NCBI RefSeq assembly: GCF_000004195.4
Contig: NC_030678.2
Coordinates: 155,571,047-155,635,046, forward strand
Reading direction: 5' to 3'
Length of the DNA stretch: 64,000 nt
DNA from: Xenopus tropicalis
Lineage: Eukaryota > Chordata > Amphibia > Anura > Pipidae
Shown here: one piece after another, positions 1-11,011 of the stretch
Layout of the letters: each line of letters starts with the position of its first letter
How positions within the stretch are numbered: position 1 is the stretch's first letter
Position numbers and translations under genes: made by a program
The notes under the pieces: model-generated
Seen by the model: only the letters and a program-made list of their open reading frames with translations
Told to the model about the DNA's origin: nothing
Database searches by the model: none

Positions 1-339
1 ATGGGCGGAGCAGGTTGCATTTGGTGAGTAGGAAAGAGGGTATTTTATTCCCTTTAAAAGATCCCTGGACCATCTGGCAGAACTTTGCTTACTATAGGTC
101 AATACCTGCTTCTCAGTCCAAAAGCACTCGCTGGGTCACGCACTTGCATTCAGCTGGAAGGGAGAAGGGGGGGTTCTGCACTTCTCTATGTCAGCGGAGA
201 ATATGCCAATATGTCAAACGGAACATCAGGAAGCCAAGAGGTGCAGCTACTCTTCACTTTTCTCATTTGCAGAGACATGTAACTTTGGCAAATACTATTT
301 TAAACCTGCCCAAACCACCTCTATCCATACATGTATATG
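1..339. other. Non-repetitive stretch, nothing recognised
   Basis: No exon, RNA gene or repeat family is recognised. Short open frames here lack protein-like composition and splice context. Confidence 0.5.
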
Positions 340-478
340 CAGTAGCGGTCCAACCAACTAGGCGCCCTAGGCAACCCCGACAGCCACCTCGCCCCTGTAC
401 CCCCTGCAATAACAAGTGGTGTGGGCAATGACAAGGGAGCACGGACTAGGGGTAGGCAGGAGAGGTACCTGCCCCCCC
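340..478. repeat. GC-rich interspersed repeat fragment (CCTAGGC family)
   Basis: The stretch contains gcgccctaggcaacc followed by a C-rich segment and ggactaggggtaggcagg. The same vocabulary recurs at 20879-20955, 38819-38866 and 54829-55072, so this is a dispersed repeat. Its ends are not clear. Confidence 0.4.
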
Positions 479-1023
479 ATATATTGTTCTGGACCAGTGG
501 GATGCCATACATATACTGTAGTAATACCTTGTTTTGTCTGATATTATTGCTATGTGGAAGGCCAGCCTATGCGTTGAGCACAGACACTCACACAAGTCTG
601 ACATACTTTTATCCATCTGACGTAAAGCAGTGAATGTTAAACACCAGATACGCACAAAGAACATGCCGGGGAAGTATTTTCATCCATAAATCCCAAGCAC
701 TACAACAAGAGAAGCCATTGATTGTAGCTGAGTAATGGAAAATTTGTCATAGTGTTGTTATGGTTATGGAAACTCTGCAGGGTCTGCGAGCCATATTCCT
801 CTATATACAGGGCTGTATGGTTTCCCACCTGGGAGCTCCGTGTGACGCATCGCTTGTATCCCTCAGTGGGAGAGGGACATGCAGGGCCGAGCTAACGTAT
901 GCACAGCCTGAGCCCTTCTTCCATTTACTGAATAATAAATCCTACACTAATATGTGGCCTCTGATACATTTCAAAGAATAAACTCCTAATTAGGGGATTT
1001 TATTGGGATTGTTTGCTGTTGTG
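479..1023. other. Unannotated stretch
   Basis: Unique-looking AT-rich DNA with no repeat family, hairpin or coding signal that I recognise. Confidence 0.45.
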
Positions 1024-1252
1024 TTAACTGTTAGTATAATGTAAAGAGGGTTTATCTGGGACAATTTGACATTGGTCTTCATTTTTTATTATTTGTGGTT
1101 TTTATATAATTTAGCTTTGTGTTCAGCAGCTATCCAGTTGCTAAGGTCTGAATTTCCCTAGCAACTGGGCAGTGGTTTGAATGAGAGATTGAAATATGTA
1201 TAGGAGAGGCCTAAACAGAAAGATAAGTAATAACAAAAAGTAATAAAATTGT
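1024..1252. mobile_element. T2/Kolobok-like MITE fragment
   Basis: The internal part matches the full copies at 18675-19143 and 56667-57105. Shared features are the ttggtcttcattttttatt block, the paired ctagcaac blocks around a short palindromic centre, and the gaatgagagattgaaatat block. The outer TTAA-containing ends are missing or decayed. Confidence 0.7.
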
Positions 1253-2350
1253 ACCCTGTGCTACTCCTACCTGAGAGTGAATGGGCAATAGAGTCTGAAA
1301 TTCCCATTGGCCTCTTTTGTCTCTACCTAAGCCAGAAGGAATTTCTCTAGGAAATGTTCCGTTATATACACAATATACACACAGACTGCCTTACAGAACT
1401 GGCTTTGTGTTTATTTCTCTAAGCCTGACCAACCTGTGCTCCTTCCCAGAACAATCATTTGTCTCGGTGGCCTGTGTTTAAGGTTTTCTCGTGAATAAAG
1501 GTGAAAACCTCCCTAATTATATAATTCATGGAAACAGAGAGAGATAGTAGTGTGTTTATACCATGAATGTGCCAGATGTGCTTTAAAGAGGTGATTTGCA
1601 GGGGGTTTCTCCTGTTATCCCAGACATGGTGGTCTTTACATTCGGGTGTTAATATTCTAACAAATTATGATCCATTTCCAATGATGTGAATACCATTTTG
1701 CTAAGAAATATAGGGTGCATTGGGGTGGCTAAAGTACTACATGGCAGTAGTTTTTCATTTCATCCTAACGCCTCCCCCGCAATATGGTAGACTGCTGTAT
1801 AGAGCTATATTGATATGTATAGTCCATTGACTTCTATGAATAATAACTTCAGATCCTAAATACATTATACAGTGAGGAACAGAAGTAACACCCAAAATAC
1901 ATTAAATGCAGTAAGAGACAGAGTGTAGTGGCACCACAAATATATTAAATAAAGTGAAAATCAGTGTGAACTTTAGCCCCAAATTTATTAAATACAATGA
2001 AAGGCAATGATTTTAGACACCCCAGCCCACCACCCCCCTTCCAAAAAGCAGGTTTCCCGAAGGCTGGACAAAATTACACCATTGTAGAGGTCAAAATGAA
2101 GTCAGAAAAGTTTGCATGCCTAAATGTGCTGGCTTGCCACCTAGTGGTAGACAAGAGAATTGCGCCCAAGCAGTACAAATATTTTTCCATTGTTACTTGG
2201 GTCCTATTGAAAGTATAGTAAGCAGGAGACACAATAGCTTACCTGACAGCAAGAACAATTGGCAGTGCTGGCTCTGTGCAGGCACAATGCACTGATATAG
2301 CTGCACCCCTACCCCCCACCTCAATATTACCAAAAAAAAAAGTTAAAGCA
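1253..2350. other. Unannotated stretch
   Basis: Mostly unique DNA. Around 1870-1990 three loosely similar phrases about attaaatacagtga recur, hinting at an old degenerate tandem repeat. No coding signal. Confidence 0.4.
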
Positions 2351-2522
2351 CCAGACTGAGGGCCCACCGGGGCTGCCAGACCCCCCAAGGAATCCCCGCT
2401 GCACCCCCCTAACCCCCCATAGGGGCACCTGCCTGAAGTCCTCCCTTGAGCACGTGTAAGTAGAAGGAACACCGGCGGGCGGGGGAGCACCAACAGGGAT
2501 CGGCTCAGTCTGACCCAGGGTG
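2351..2522. mobile_element. GC-rich hAT-like MITE fragment
   Basis: It shares gcccaccggggct, the ccccctaaccccccatag block and the gtcctcccttgag block with the copy at 22009-22238. The right side ends tctgacccaggg, a decayed form of the family terminus. No clear target duplication. Confidence 0.5.
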
Positions 2523-3216
2523 CATCAGTGAGAGGATGGGGAGTAATGGGACCAGACTGGACTGTGAGCTTCTGTGCCGAACACCACTAAATCTAATCGT
2601 GTGCAAATAAGCCTCTGTAAATCTGAGCAGCAATAGAGTCTTGCTTTGGGCATTAACACTGAGGGATTACAGATGGTGATCTGGATTCTGTCTGGTAAAG
2701 AGAAACAGGCATTTTATAAAGCCCTGATGTAGAGCTGAAATTCCTAGTAAATTCCTATGAATGGTGTTTATCCACGGTAGCAAATATTATGTTGCACAGC
2801 CTGTCTACAGAAAGGAAACAGTGCCTACATCATTGTATAACCCACTAAAGTCTAGAAACGGGGCAGTTAACTCCATCAGCACCGACCCAATCCTTGTTTT
2901 ACCCTGACAGAGCAACAGAAACCCTTATCCGTAGCCCAAAGCAGCGTGTTATTTACAATGTGCAGTGATTGGCTACTGCGCCGCTTGATGTTCCACAAAA
3001 TATTGTTCAGTATTGTGTTGGTAATATACTCAGTATATAGGCTGATGAAGGAGGATTGCGTGCAACACAACAGTAACAAGTGTTCCTTCCCTAACTCCCA
3101 TTGTGCGCCATTATCAGCCTGTTAGCAACTAATTTCTAAATAGTACAGCTGGCGTTCCATATTCCCCCTCTTGCTTCAGATCAGTTCTAGACTGGGATTC
3201 AAAATAGGCCCTGAAT
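2523..3216. other. Unannotated stretch
   Basis: No recognised repeat, RNA or exon. Confidence 0.4.
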
Positions 3217-3325
3217 ATTCAAGTACACAGAGGCCAAACAGCACCCCCCAGCCCAATAAATAGTGACTGTCTATGGCATCTTACAGCAGCCCCTCTGGCA
3301 TTTGCCAGAACCCAAACACAGGCAG
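3217..3325. repeat. Copy of the aataaatagtgactg interspersed repeat
   Basis: It runs from acacagaggcc through cccaataaatagtgactg to ggcatttgccagaaccc. The same block occurs at 3893-4092 and as both arms of the palindromic element at 48982-49246. Confidence 0.65.
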
Positions 3326-3892
3326 AGGCACGCACACCAATTGGCATTGGGAAAAGCTGCACATTTGCAGGGACTGAAAGGAAGTGAGGGGTGACTAAAG
3401 GAATGATGTGGATGGGTAAAAGGAATAAAAATGGCAGCCTAATAAAAAAGTGGTTTGTGTTGACTTCAGAAGCCAGATATTCAGAATCTAGCACCAATGT
3501 AAAAGTAAAGTAAAGTATTTTCTTGATTTAGAGACCCTTAAGGAAGCTGATTGGATGGATGATGTACAAGGGGCCACACATGGAATGGCTGCCTTTCTGT
3601 TGTTCTGATCATTTGTGCAAAGAGCATGACCAACTGCAACAGCAGGAAGTGTAGAAAAGCAGCAGCAACTCCACAGCCAAAGCACTATGCATTGTGCCAT
3701 GTGGTGTATCTGTAAATTAGATTTAAACACCCACTCTATGTCTGAACCAGCTGATATCTATAGTACATGGATATTGGTGAGGATCGGTGGCCACCATACA
3801 CAGACCGATAACTAGCAAACACATTTTTGCCATGATATTATTGCATTATCCTTGTTATATTCCTGGCAGGCCTGGTGTCAGATCCTAAATAG
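3326..3892. other. Unannotated stretch
   Basis: No recognised feature. It lies between two copies of the same interspersed repeat and may be the separated interior of one older insertion. Confidence 0.35.
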
Positions 3893-4092
3893 GCCCAATA
3901 AATAGTGACTGCCTATGGCACCTTACAGCAGCCCCTCTGGCATTTGCCAGAATCCACAGATTGCCAGTCCAGGCCTGATTTTCCATACACAGAGGCCCAA
4001 ACAGCCCCCCCCAGCCCAATAAATAGTGACTGTCTATGGCACCTTACAGCAGCCCCTCTGGCATTTGCCAGAACCCACAGATTGCCAGTCAC
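3893..4092. repeat. Two adjacent direct copies of the aataaatagtgactg repeat
   Basis: Two direct copies of the block with cccaataaatagtgactg, ttacagcagcccctctggc and attgccagtc stand side by side, joined by acacagaggcccaaacag. In the palindromic copy at 48982-49246 the block is an arm, so here one arm appears duplicated in direct orientation. Confidence 0.65.
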
Positions 4093-4898
4093 CTGTCGGA
4101 GGGTAATACTGCCACAAATTCTTGGGGTGACTGCCCACCAATGGGATCTTTGCCCTGAGCTCACTGGCAGCTGCCTCTGCGGCAGAGTAACGTTTCCTTA
4201 TGGCTGACATTGGCCGGACTGGCTCCAGTGTTCCATGCGCAGTAGTTGAGGAATCCGCAGTGGGTGCAATGACACCGGCACCCTATAAATAATTGGGCCG
4301 GCTGAAACCTCACATCATCAGATGGCCATGTATTCCTCGCTGGCTACAGGAAATGAGCCTTCACTTGTTTGGGGATTTTCTAAACACACAATTCATCTTT
4401 TTTTTCTATTTATCTAAATGAACGAGGTCATTGCTTTTATTAATAAACAAATCCAGATCTTTAAATTGAGATCCATCTCTTGCCTGTTACGCGCAGCCGT
4501 TAGGTCATTCCATTTTCCAAATGCCTTTGCTTTCCGGGAAGCACAGACCAAGTAAATATCATCCTGATGTCACATCTGCGACTCTGTCTGTGTTGGAGGC
4601 CAGAGAGGGAAATCCTAATAGCTCAGTGTTTAGTCTCTGATATAAAAGCATTATAATAAATACTGACATATTCTGATGCCCTTTCTCTCTTCCGGGTTTC
4701 TGCTCAGAAATGTGTTAGAGCCGTTGCCTGTTAAGTGTAAAACTGAGCACATCCTATCAGAGTTTTATGGTTTATTATGGTAAGGGTGGGATAGGCTGAC
4801 AGCGATAGTCTCTCACTTTGGCTTGTAAATCTCTTTAACCACTTCCCTGCCACTGTGGGACTCATCACTTCTTAACGCTGATTATAAAACCTACCAGC

Positions 4899-4902
<4 letters not shown>
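4093..4902. other. Non-repetitive block, possible conserved non-coding DNA
   Basis: About 4310-4720 is free of recognised repeats, with homeobox-like AT cores such as attaataaac and no open frame. Conservation cannot be judged without alignment. Confidence 0.25.

Positions 4903-4930
<28 letters not shown>
4903..4930. repeat. (TA)14 microsatellite
   Basis: Fourteen uninterrupted TA units. Confidence 0.97.
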
Positions 4931-4933
<3 letters not shown>

Positions 4934-5144
4934 TGTAAGAGAAGTTGCACTAAAATGGGTATAAGCAGGCATTCCTTGTAACGCTTGGGGCGGCACTAGG
5001 TGCCAAATTGCCAGTGGGTATAAGGTGGCACACCCCTATGCCTGGCACTTGTAATCAACCTGATAAAGGTTCTATTGCCTTATAAGTACCTCTTTTCAAT
5101 AAGTATAAAGATCTGCATCTTTGGCCAAATATATGGCCCTATAT
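4931..5144. other. Short flank ending in an 8-bp target duplication
   Basis: No gene or repeat family is recognised. The last eight bases, ccctatat, are the left target duplication of the adjacent hAT element. Confidence 0.5.
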
Positions 5145-5371
5145 CAGGGGTGGGCAAACTACGGCCCGCGGGCCACATCCGGCCCCTTGGCCTTTTTAAT
5201 CCGGCCCGCCGATGACGCCAAGTCTCATCACGCGAGACTTGGTGTCATTGGCGTGCCGGAATTAAAGAGACGAAGGGGGCGTAACGCTGGTCTGGCCCTG
5301 CCCGCCCTGGCCCGGTCCGGCCCGGGGGTGAGTAAATGTGGCCCGTGAGCCAAAAAGTTTGCCCACCCCTG
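5145..5371. mobile_element. Nonautonomous hAT transposon, 227 bp
   Basis: Terminal inverted repeats CAGGGGTGGGCAAACT and AGTTTGCCCACCCCTG bound the element. An exact 8-bp duplication, ccctatat, lies at 5137-5144 and 5372-5379. Eight-base duplications and CAG..CTG ends are hallmarks of hAT transposons. The interior is GC-rich and has no transposase frame, so it is a MITE moved in trans. Confidence 0.93.
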
Positions 5372-5379
5372 CCCTATAT

Positions 5380-6542
5380 GAATGGTCATTTACTTATACC
5401 CAGTGGAATGCAGGGTGTAAAGTGCAAAAAAAATACTGAAGTGCCCCAGTAGTATGCTCTTTGCATCCTGCCTTGCAGAGCAGGTACCCCATGGGGAGAG
5501 AAATTTGGAAGAGTTTTTGGCTGCATACTTAGGCCAGAGACAACTGGGGTTGCTGGAGGATAGGTGAAAAAAGAAGTTGCAGGCAGAAAAGGAAAGTAAA
5601 TGTAATAACTAAAATGAATTGAGCATTTTGATCAAGAGAGTAAAGCTGCACATTTAGATAAGCCCCATGGGAATACGTTTGCTGGGGACTCAGTGTAACA
5701 TGTGTCTGTGCCTCACAGAGAGATTATAATGCAGAATATTTAGTAACTGGGAGCAATAAAATGCTATGGTACACAGGCATCAAGCATATTTATAAAGCTG
5801 TTTAATGATTTCATGTGTAGCTGATAGGAATCAGTGTTGGAAATGGAATAAGGGTAGCAATGGCTCCGGTTCCTTCCCTCGCGCTACAGCAGCTGAACCC
5901 TAGTCTGATACTGACATCTAGTGATGCACCTTATACTGCCCGTGTTTCCTTACTAAGCAGAGCACCGACCCATGATATTCCCAGTATAGAACATGACAAT
6001 AATTGACTCACCCCCTATTCTGAATTCATTTCGATTAGTGAATATTTTACTATGTTAAAGCACAAAAAACAATGAAGATCCCATAGTCTCCATGACCTGG
6101 AAGCTGGACTTTATGTACAATGACATCAAATATATAAAGCTTTAGGAGACACGGTAGAACAAACAGGGGATCCCTGTCCCAGTGAGATTATAATTTGTGT
6201 GAAATGTGCCTTTTATTATGAAAAAGGTTGATATTGGTAAAAAAAAATCAGAATTTAGGTAACTAAAACTTGCTTATAAAAACCTGCAGGGGGCGCAGTA
6301 CCGTATATAACTGATCAGTCTCTATTCCCTGACATAACAGGAATCACTGACATTCAGCCTTTAGCATCTGTATTGTACAATGTCTGCCCAATGAGACACA
6401 TAAGCTTCAATATCATCTTTTATTCATTTGTATATTGATAGCCCAAACCATTATTTATGTATTCTAATAGTTATTATAGATTTATATTGTTGATAAAGTT
6501 CCAATGGCACCAGCAGTTCATTTAAATAAGTTGATGGGGTGG
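5380..6542. other. Unannotated stretch
   Basis: Unique-looking DNA with no coding or repeat signal that I recognise. Confidence 0.4.
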
Positions 6543-6903
6543 GCACCAGTTCACCTTTAAATTAACTGCTTGATGATATAGAGAATCGAATTCTGAGACA
6601 AATAGCAATTGGTCCTTCTTTTTTAGCTTTTGTGGTTGTTTTGTTCCTCAACCCCCAGTATGGACATTTCAGCAGCTGTCTGGTTGCTAGGATTCAGTTT
6701 ACTCTAGCAACCAGGCAGTTCTTTGAATGAGAGGCTGAAATATAAATAGGAAAGGGCCTGAATAGAAAAATAAGTAAGACAAAAAAAGTAGACAATAACA
6801 ATAAAGAGCAATAGTTTTTGTTTTTTCTTATAAAAATGACCAACTAGAAAGCTTCTAAGAATAGGCCATTTTATAGCATATTAAAAGTCAAATAAGTGTG
6901 AAA
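6543..6903. mobile_element. T2/Kolobok-like MITE, decayed
   Basis: It starts with agttcacctttaaatta and contains tctggttgctagg, ctctagcaacc and gaatgagaggctgaaatat. It ends near ggccattttatagcatatt. This is the order seen in the intact 56667-57105 copy, but the TTAA termini are mutated. Confidence 0.75.
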
Positions 6904-6907
6904 TACC

Positions 6908-7120
6908 CAGGGTCGGAATGGTAGGCCCAGACCCGACCCTTGCCGGCGCTTCTCCTGCCCGACTGTTCCTTCCCTGACGCGGTGGACGTTGGGTGGGGGA
7001 CCCTGTGGGGGGTTAGAGGGGCCCCTGTGTGGGGGGTTAGGGGACACGGCCGGTGGGGTACCTGCAGGGCCCCCTGGGGCAGGAGCCCTGGTGGGCCCTG
7101 CACCCACCAGTCCGACCCTG
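6908..7120. mobile_element. GC-rich hAT-like MITE (CAGGGTCGG ends)
   Basis: Ends cagggtcggaatgg and ccagtccgaccctg are inverted repeats. The interior is G/C-rich with short direct repeats of ggggggttagggg. Family members lie at 2351, 7441, 16561, 21547 and 22009. No matching 8-bp duplication is visible at this copy. Confidence 0.6.
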
Positions 7121-7440
7121 TAACTGCCCATTTAATGCAGAGAATCGTTCCATTTCAGGGCTAGAACTAGGGGAAGGCAGGAGAGACATGGGCACAACAG
7201 TTGAGGGACACACTATTGGTGATGGAGTTGTTTATGTGAGAAGGTTTGGGAGGTGTGCAGAACAACATAGGGGGGTCAGGGATTTAAGGAGCTGCCATGT
7301 GGACTGAGTGGACAGGGGATGCAGGGGTTTCAACAAATGCCATGTAGACTGGGCAGGAAGGGGTGTGTGCACCATGGGTACCAATACTACTTGGCTTGGA
7401 TTTGTTAGCTGGAATCCTGATATAGAGAATGATATCCATA
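7121..7440. other. Unannotated stretch
   Basis: Only actaggggaaggcaggagag near 7167, shared with the repeat at 340-478, is noticed. Confidence 0.35.
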
Positions 7441-7861
7441 CAGGGTTGGACTGGGCCGGCGGGACATCTGGAAAAAACCCAGTGGGCCCCGTCCAGGCCC
7501 GGATTTGTAGCAAGGCCACCCAGCCGCACTGAGACTTTGCTCACATATGGAGAAATGGGGACAGAATGCGCAGAAAAATTTGGCGTCCTGTCCCCAGTGC
7601 TCCCTTTGTGAGCTAAATTTATCCTGACGCGGGGGGCGGGGAATGGGTGCAGCCTCAGGGCGCCGTGATTATGAATCTGGCATTGGCCCTGTTGACCCAG
7701 ACCCGATCCCCACCTGCTGCTTCCTGCTGATTGTGGGTATGCACGTCTTGGGGGGGAAGGGACTGGCGTTGGCTGAGCAGCCGGTCAGGGGTCCCACAGG
7801 GGGTGTGGGGGCCCCTGGGGTAGCAGCCTCAGTGGGCATCTCATATCCCAGCCTGACCCTG
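7441..7861. mobile_element. Nonautonomous hAT transposon of the CAGGGTTGGACTGG family
   Basis: The left end cagggttggactgg and right end cagcctgaccctg are imperfect inverted repeats. The flanks tatccata (7433-7440) and tattcata (7862-7869) match at 7 of 8 positions, supporting an 8-bp hAT duplication. No transposase. Positions 7495-7530 (cccggatttgtagcaagg) may belong to a nested repeat. Confidence 0.78.
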
Positions 7862-8437
7862 TATTCATAAAATGAAACTCTATATTGATGAAGCTCTGTA
7901 AGAAGGTTCACAAAGTGCAGCGCAAGTGTATTATCAGCTGACATCCCACATAAGTGAAACCAAGAGCTATAAACACAAACTGCCCCAGGGGCAATTACAG
8001 CAGATAATGACTGCCCAGCCCAGGGTACGTGCCGTAGGCTTCCCTTCCTCTCCCCGCACCACTATAAATCTGCCCTTGTGACAATAACAAGCTTTTTATG
8101 GACGTTTGGAGCGGCGGCGCTGATATCAGATGAGTGGAACGATTGCAGCCTGCTAGTTAAAGTGAGAAAATACATTTGTTATAGGTGTGAGACATGCAGG
8201 CGCCGGGGACAGGATCAAACACAAGCAAGAGTAGGTGTTACACGCACAGGGTTCCTATAGCAAGGCGAGACTGTGCAGCTTGATCATAGGAACAGACAGG
8301 CTGCTACGTTTGCAATCAGATTCAATCCACTTCTTTTTATTTCTCAATAAGTTCATTAATGGAATGATTCCCCCCACATTTTCTGCTCTTCACTCTGTAA
8401 TAGCCAGAGTACTGTAAGTCTATATAGTATGTCACTT
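7862..8437. other. Unannotated stretch
   Basis: No recognised repeat or exon. Confidence 0.4.
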
Positions 8438-8556
8438 ACCAGGTATGGGACCTGTTACCCAGAATGCTCGGGACCTGGGGTTTTCTGTAGAGGGGTCTTT
8501 CCGTAATTTGGATCTCCATGCCTTTCTGGTACTGGTGGAAAGGCTTTTTAGGGAGA
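8438..8556. mobile_element. Short copy of the 113-bp-satellite MITE, left end only
   Basis: caggtatgggacctgttacc and the cagaatgctcgggacc block match the left end of the element at 9205-9809. The satellite interior and right end are absent. Confidence 0.65.
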
Positions 8557-8894
8557 TTAATCACCCGCGGTAACAGTGAGGACATTAGGCTCACCGACAG
8601 CCAACCCTAAACAGAAATAACCAACCTAAGCTGTTCCTGATACAGACCTAAAGAGCAGTAAATCAAGGCTCCTGATAATGGCCTTGGCAGCTTCTCTAAT
8701 GTTCTACAGCTTTTGGAACGGGTCCTCAGACAGATGCCATTTGGAGTTTTCCCATGGCTGCCTTTGGCAGAATGACACCGAGTCAGTTTGAATTCACAGT
8801 GATTAATTTGCTAATTATTAGCCCAGTGCTGATGGTACAGTATCAACACCCCAACCCTGTCACTTCCCTGTGACCTGAATAGAAAAGCCTTAGA
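8557..8894. other. Non-repetitive block with homeodomain-like AT cores
   Basis: Unique-looking. 8800-8825 contains gattaatttgctaattatt, two overlapping TAAT cores in a setting typical of regulatory DNA. This is inference only. Confidence 0.25.
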
Positions 8895-9128
8895 GCGGTG
8901 TTTCCCAAACTGTGGGACTGGCTCACATGAGTGGGTCCATGGCAGTGATTGTGGGGTTCAGCCTGAGAGATTATTTGGGATAGATTTGGGGAGAAAGCCT
9001 GTTTTTTCTTCCAGCTTGAAGATTACTATTTAAGTGATATTAAACTGATACCCTAAATATTCATGACCTAAACATAGTTTGGACCTTCAGGGGTGACTTA
9101 AACCAAAAATGTCGGAAAAACTCTGCCT
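8895..9128. mobile_element. Possible decayed hAT element (TTTCCCAAACTG end)
   Basis: cggtgtttcccaaactgtgg resembles a common hAT terminus, and aatgtcggaaaaactctg could be the decayed opposite end. Flanks ccttagag and cctttgag are similar. The match is loose. Confidence 0.35.
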
Positions 9129-9204
9129 TTGAGTGTGAGTACTTATAAGACACAACCAGTGGGGTTTAAATCCAAAGGTCCAGTGAAGATGATAACATGG
9201 ACGT

Positions 9205-9809
9205 ACAGGTATGGGACCTGTTATCCAGAATGCTCGGGACCTGGGGTTTTCCGGATAAGGGATCTTTCCATAATTTGGATCTCTATAACTTAAGTCTGCT
9301 TAAAATCATTTAAACATTAAATAAACCCAATAGGATTGTTTTGCCCCCAATAAGGAGTAATTATATCTTAGTTGGGATCAAGTACAGGTACTGTTTTATT
9401 ATTACAGAGAAAAGGGAATCATTTAACCATGAAATAAACCCAATAGGGCTGTTCTGCCCCCAATAAGGGGTAATTATATCTTAGTTGGGATCAAGTACAG
9501 GTACTGTTTTATTATTACAGAGAAAAGGGAATCATTTAACCATGAAATAAACCCAATAGGGCTGTTCTGCCCCCAATAAGGGGTAATTATATCTTAGTTG
9601 GGATCAAGTACAGGTACTGTTTTATTATTACAGAGAAAAGGGAATCATTTAACCATTAAATAAACCCAATAGGACTGTTCTGCCCCCAATAAGGGGTAAT
9701 TATATCTTAGTTGGGATCAAGTACAGATACTGTTTTATTATTACAGAGAAAAGGGAATCATTTAACCATTAAATAAACCCAATAGGGCTGTTCTGCCCCC
9801 AATAAGGGG
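9205..9809. mobile_element. MITE with internal 113-bp satellite, right end missing
   Basis: The left terminus acaggtatgggacctgttat is followed by almost five direct copies of a 113-bp unit. Each unit holds taaacccaatagg, cccccaataaggggtaatta and tgttttattattacagag. The period was measured by hand (9421 to 9534). The right terminus seen at 17818-18582 is absent; the array breaks off at 9809. Confidence 0.88.
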
Positions 9810-10704
9810 TAAGCTATCTGTGCCTTTGGTTGTCTTCATTACAACCTATGCACTTGTCCCCCTCCCCAACTTTGTTTCTGGCTGCCTCCTCTTCCTAGTA
9901 GATTGTAAGCTCATCAGGGCAAGGATCTAGCTCTTTAGAACTATTTATTCTCACTGTCTAATTTACAGCCGAATCAGCAAAAGTATAAACTGTGCCTGGA
10001 AAAATCTCATAAATATCTCCTTGCAGGTTTGTTTGGTTTTCCAAATAGCATTTTATCTTTATGCTTTGGGTTACTGACAAGAGGCTGTGCCGCTGGAATC
10101 TACATGCGCTGCCAGAATTACTAGATATTTTTCACTTTAATATGGGCAATAAAGAAATTGTAGGACCCATAAGGTAAATATGTGTAATCTTTATTTGGAA
10201 TAAAGTAGCAGTCATAAACCTCTCAATAAGGCCAGCAGCATATCTCAGCACAGACAAAGCCTGACAGCAGGTGTAACATAAAGTCCAATGGTGAGAATTA
10301 GAAGGCAGAATAATACATAATAATAAAGGCTGCATGACTAGTAAAGGTGTCTGGTAGTGCTTGGGAGTTACATTGATCTATAAATTGCACATTAGAGACT
10401 GCTCTGAACTGCAGCTCACGTTGAACAGCAATTCCCAGTGTGCCATAGCAACCATAGCAATTGTGGGAGTTGCATACATTTTTGTATTTTTATCTGTGTG
10501 ACGCTACTTGGGTGAAAAATGTGCAGTGAAGCAGTAGACTTCGTAATGAATCAGAGTGAGTGTAGGACTGGCCAGACCGGGGATGACTGACGTAGTTGGG
10601 CAGCTTGTATATATTGCAATATATGGACAAACAATCCCTGTTTCCTTTAAAAGGAAGGGCATTTCCTATGAGCTTAATGCACAGAATGTCTTAATGTCCT
10701 ATAA
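9810..10704. other. Unannotated stretch
   Basis: tagtagattgtaagctcat near 9898 resembles a phrase found in many amphibian and fish repeats; a similar phrase is at 13050. Nothing else is recognised. Confidence 0.35.
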
Positions 10705-11011
10705 CAGGGATCCCCAACCTTTCTTACTCGTGAGCCACAGTCAAATGTAAAAAGACTTGGGGAGCAACACACGCACCATAAAAGTTCATGGAGGAGACAA
10801 ATAAGGGCTAAGATTGGCTATTAGGTGCCTCTATGCACACTATCAGCTTACAGGGGGCTTTATTTGGTAGGAAATCTTGTTTTTATTCAACCAAAACTTG
10901 CCACCAAGTCAGGAATTCAAAAATAACTCCCTGGTTTGGGGGCACTGAGAGCAACACCCAAGGGGTTGGGGAGTAACATGTTGCCCCTGAGCCACTGGTT
11001 GGGGATCACTG
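10705..11011. mobile_element. Nonautonomous hAT transposon, about 307 bp
   Basis: Ends cagggatccccaacc and ggttggggatcactg are inverted repeats. The flanks tcctataa and ccctatat are similar 8-mers. A second copy begins at 63817 and matches closely for its whole visible length. No transposase frame. Confidence 0.87.
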
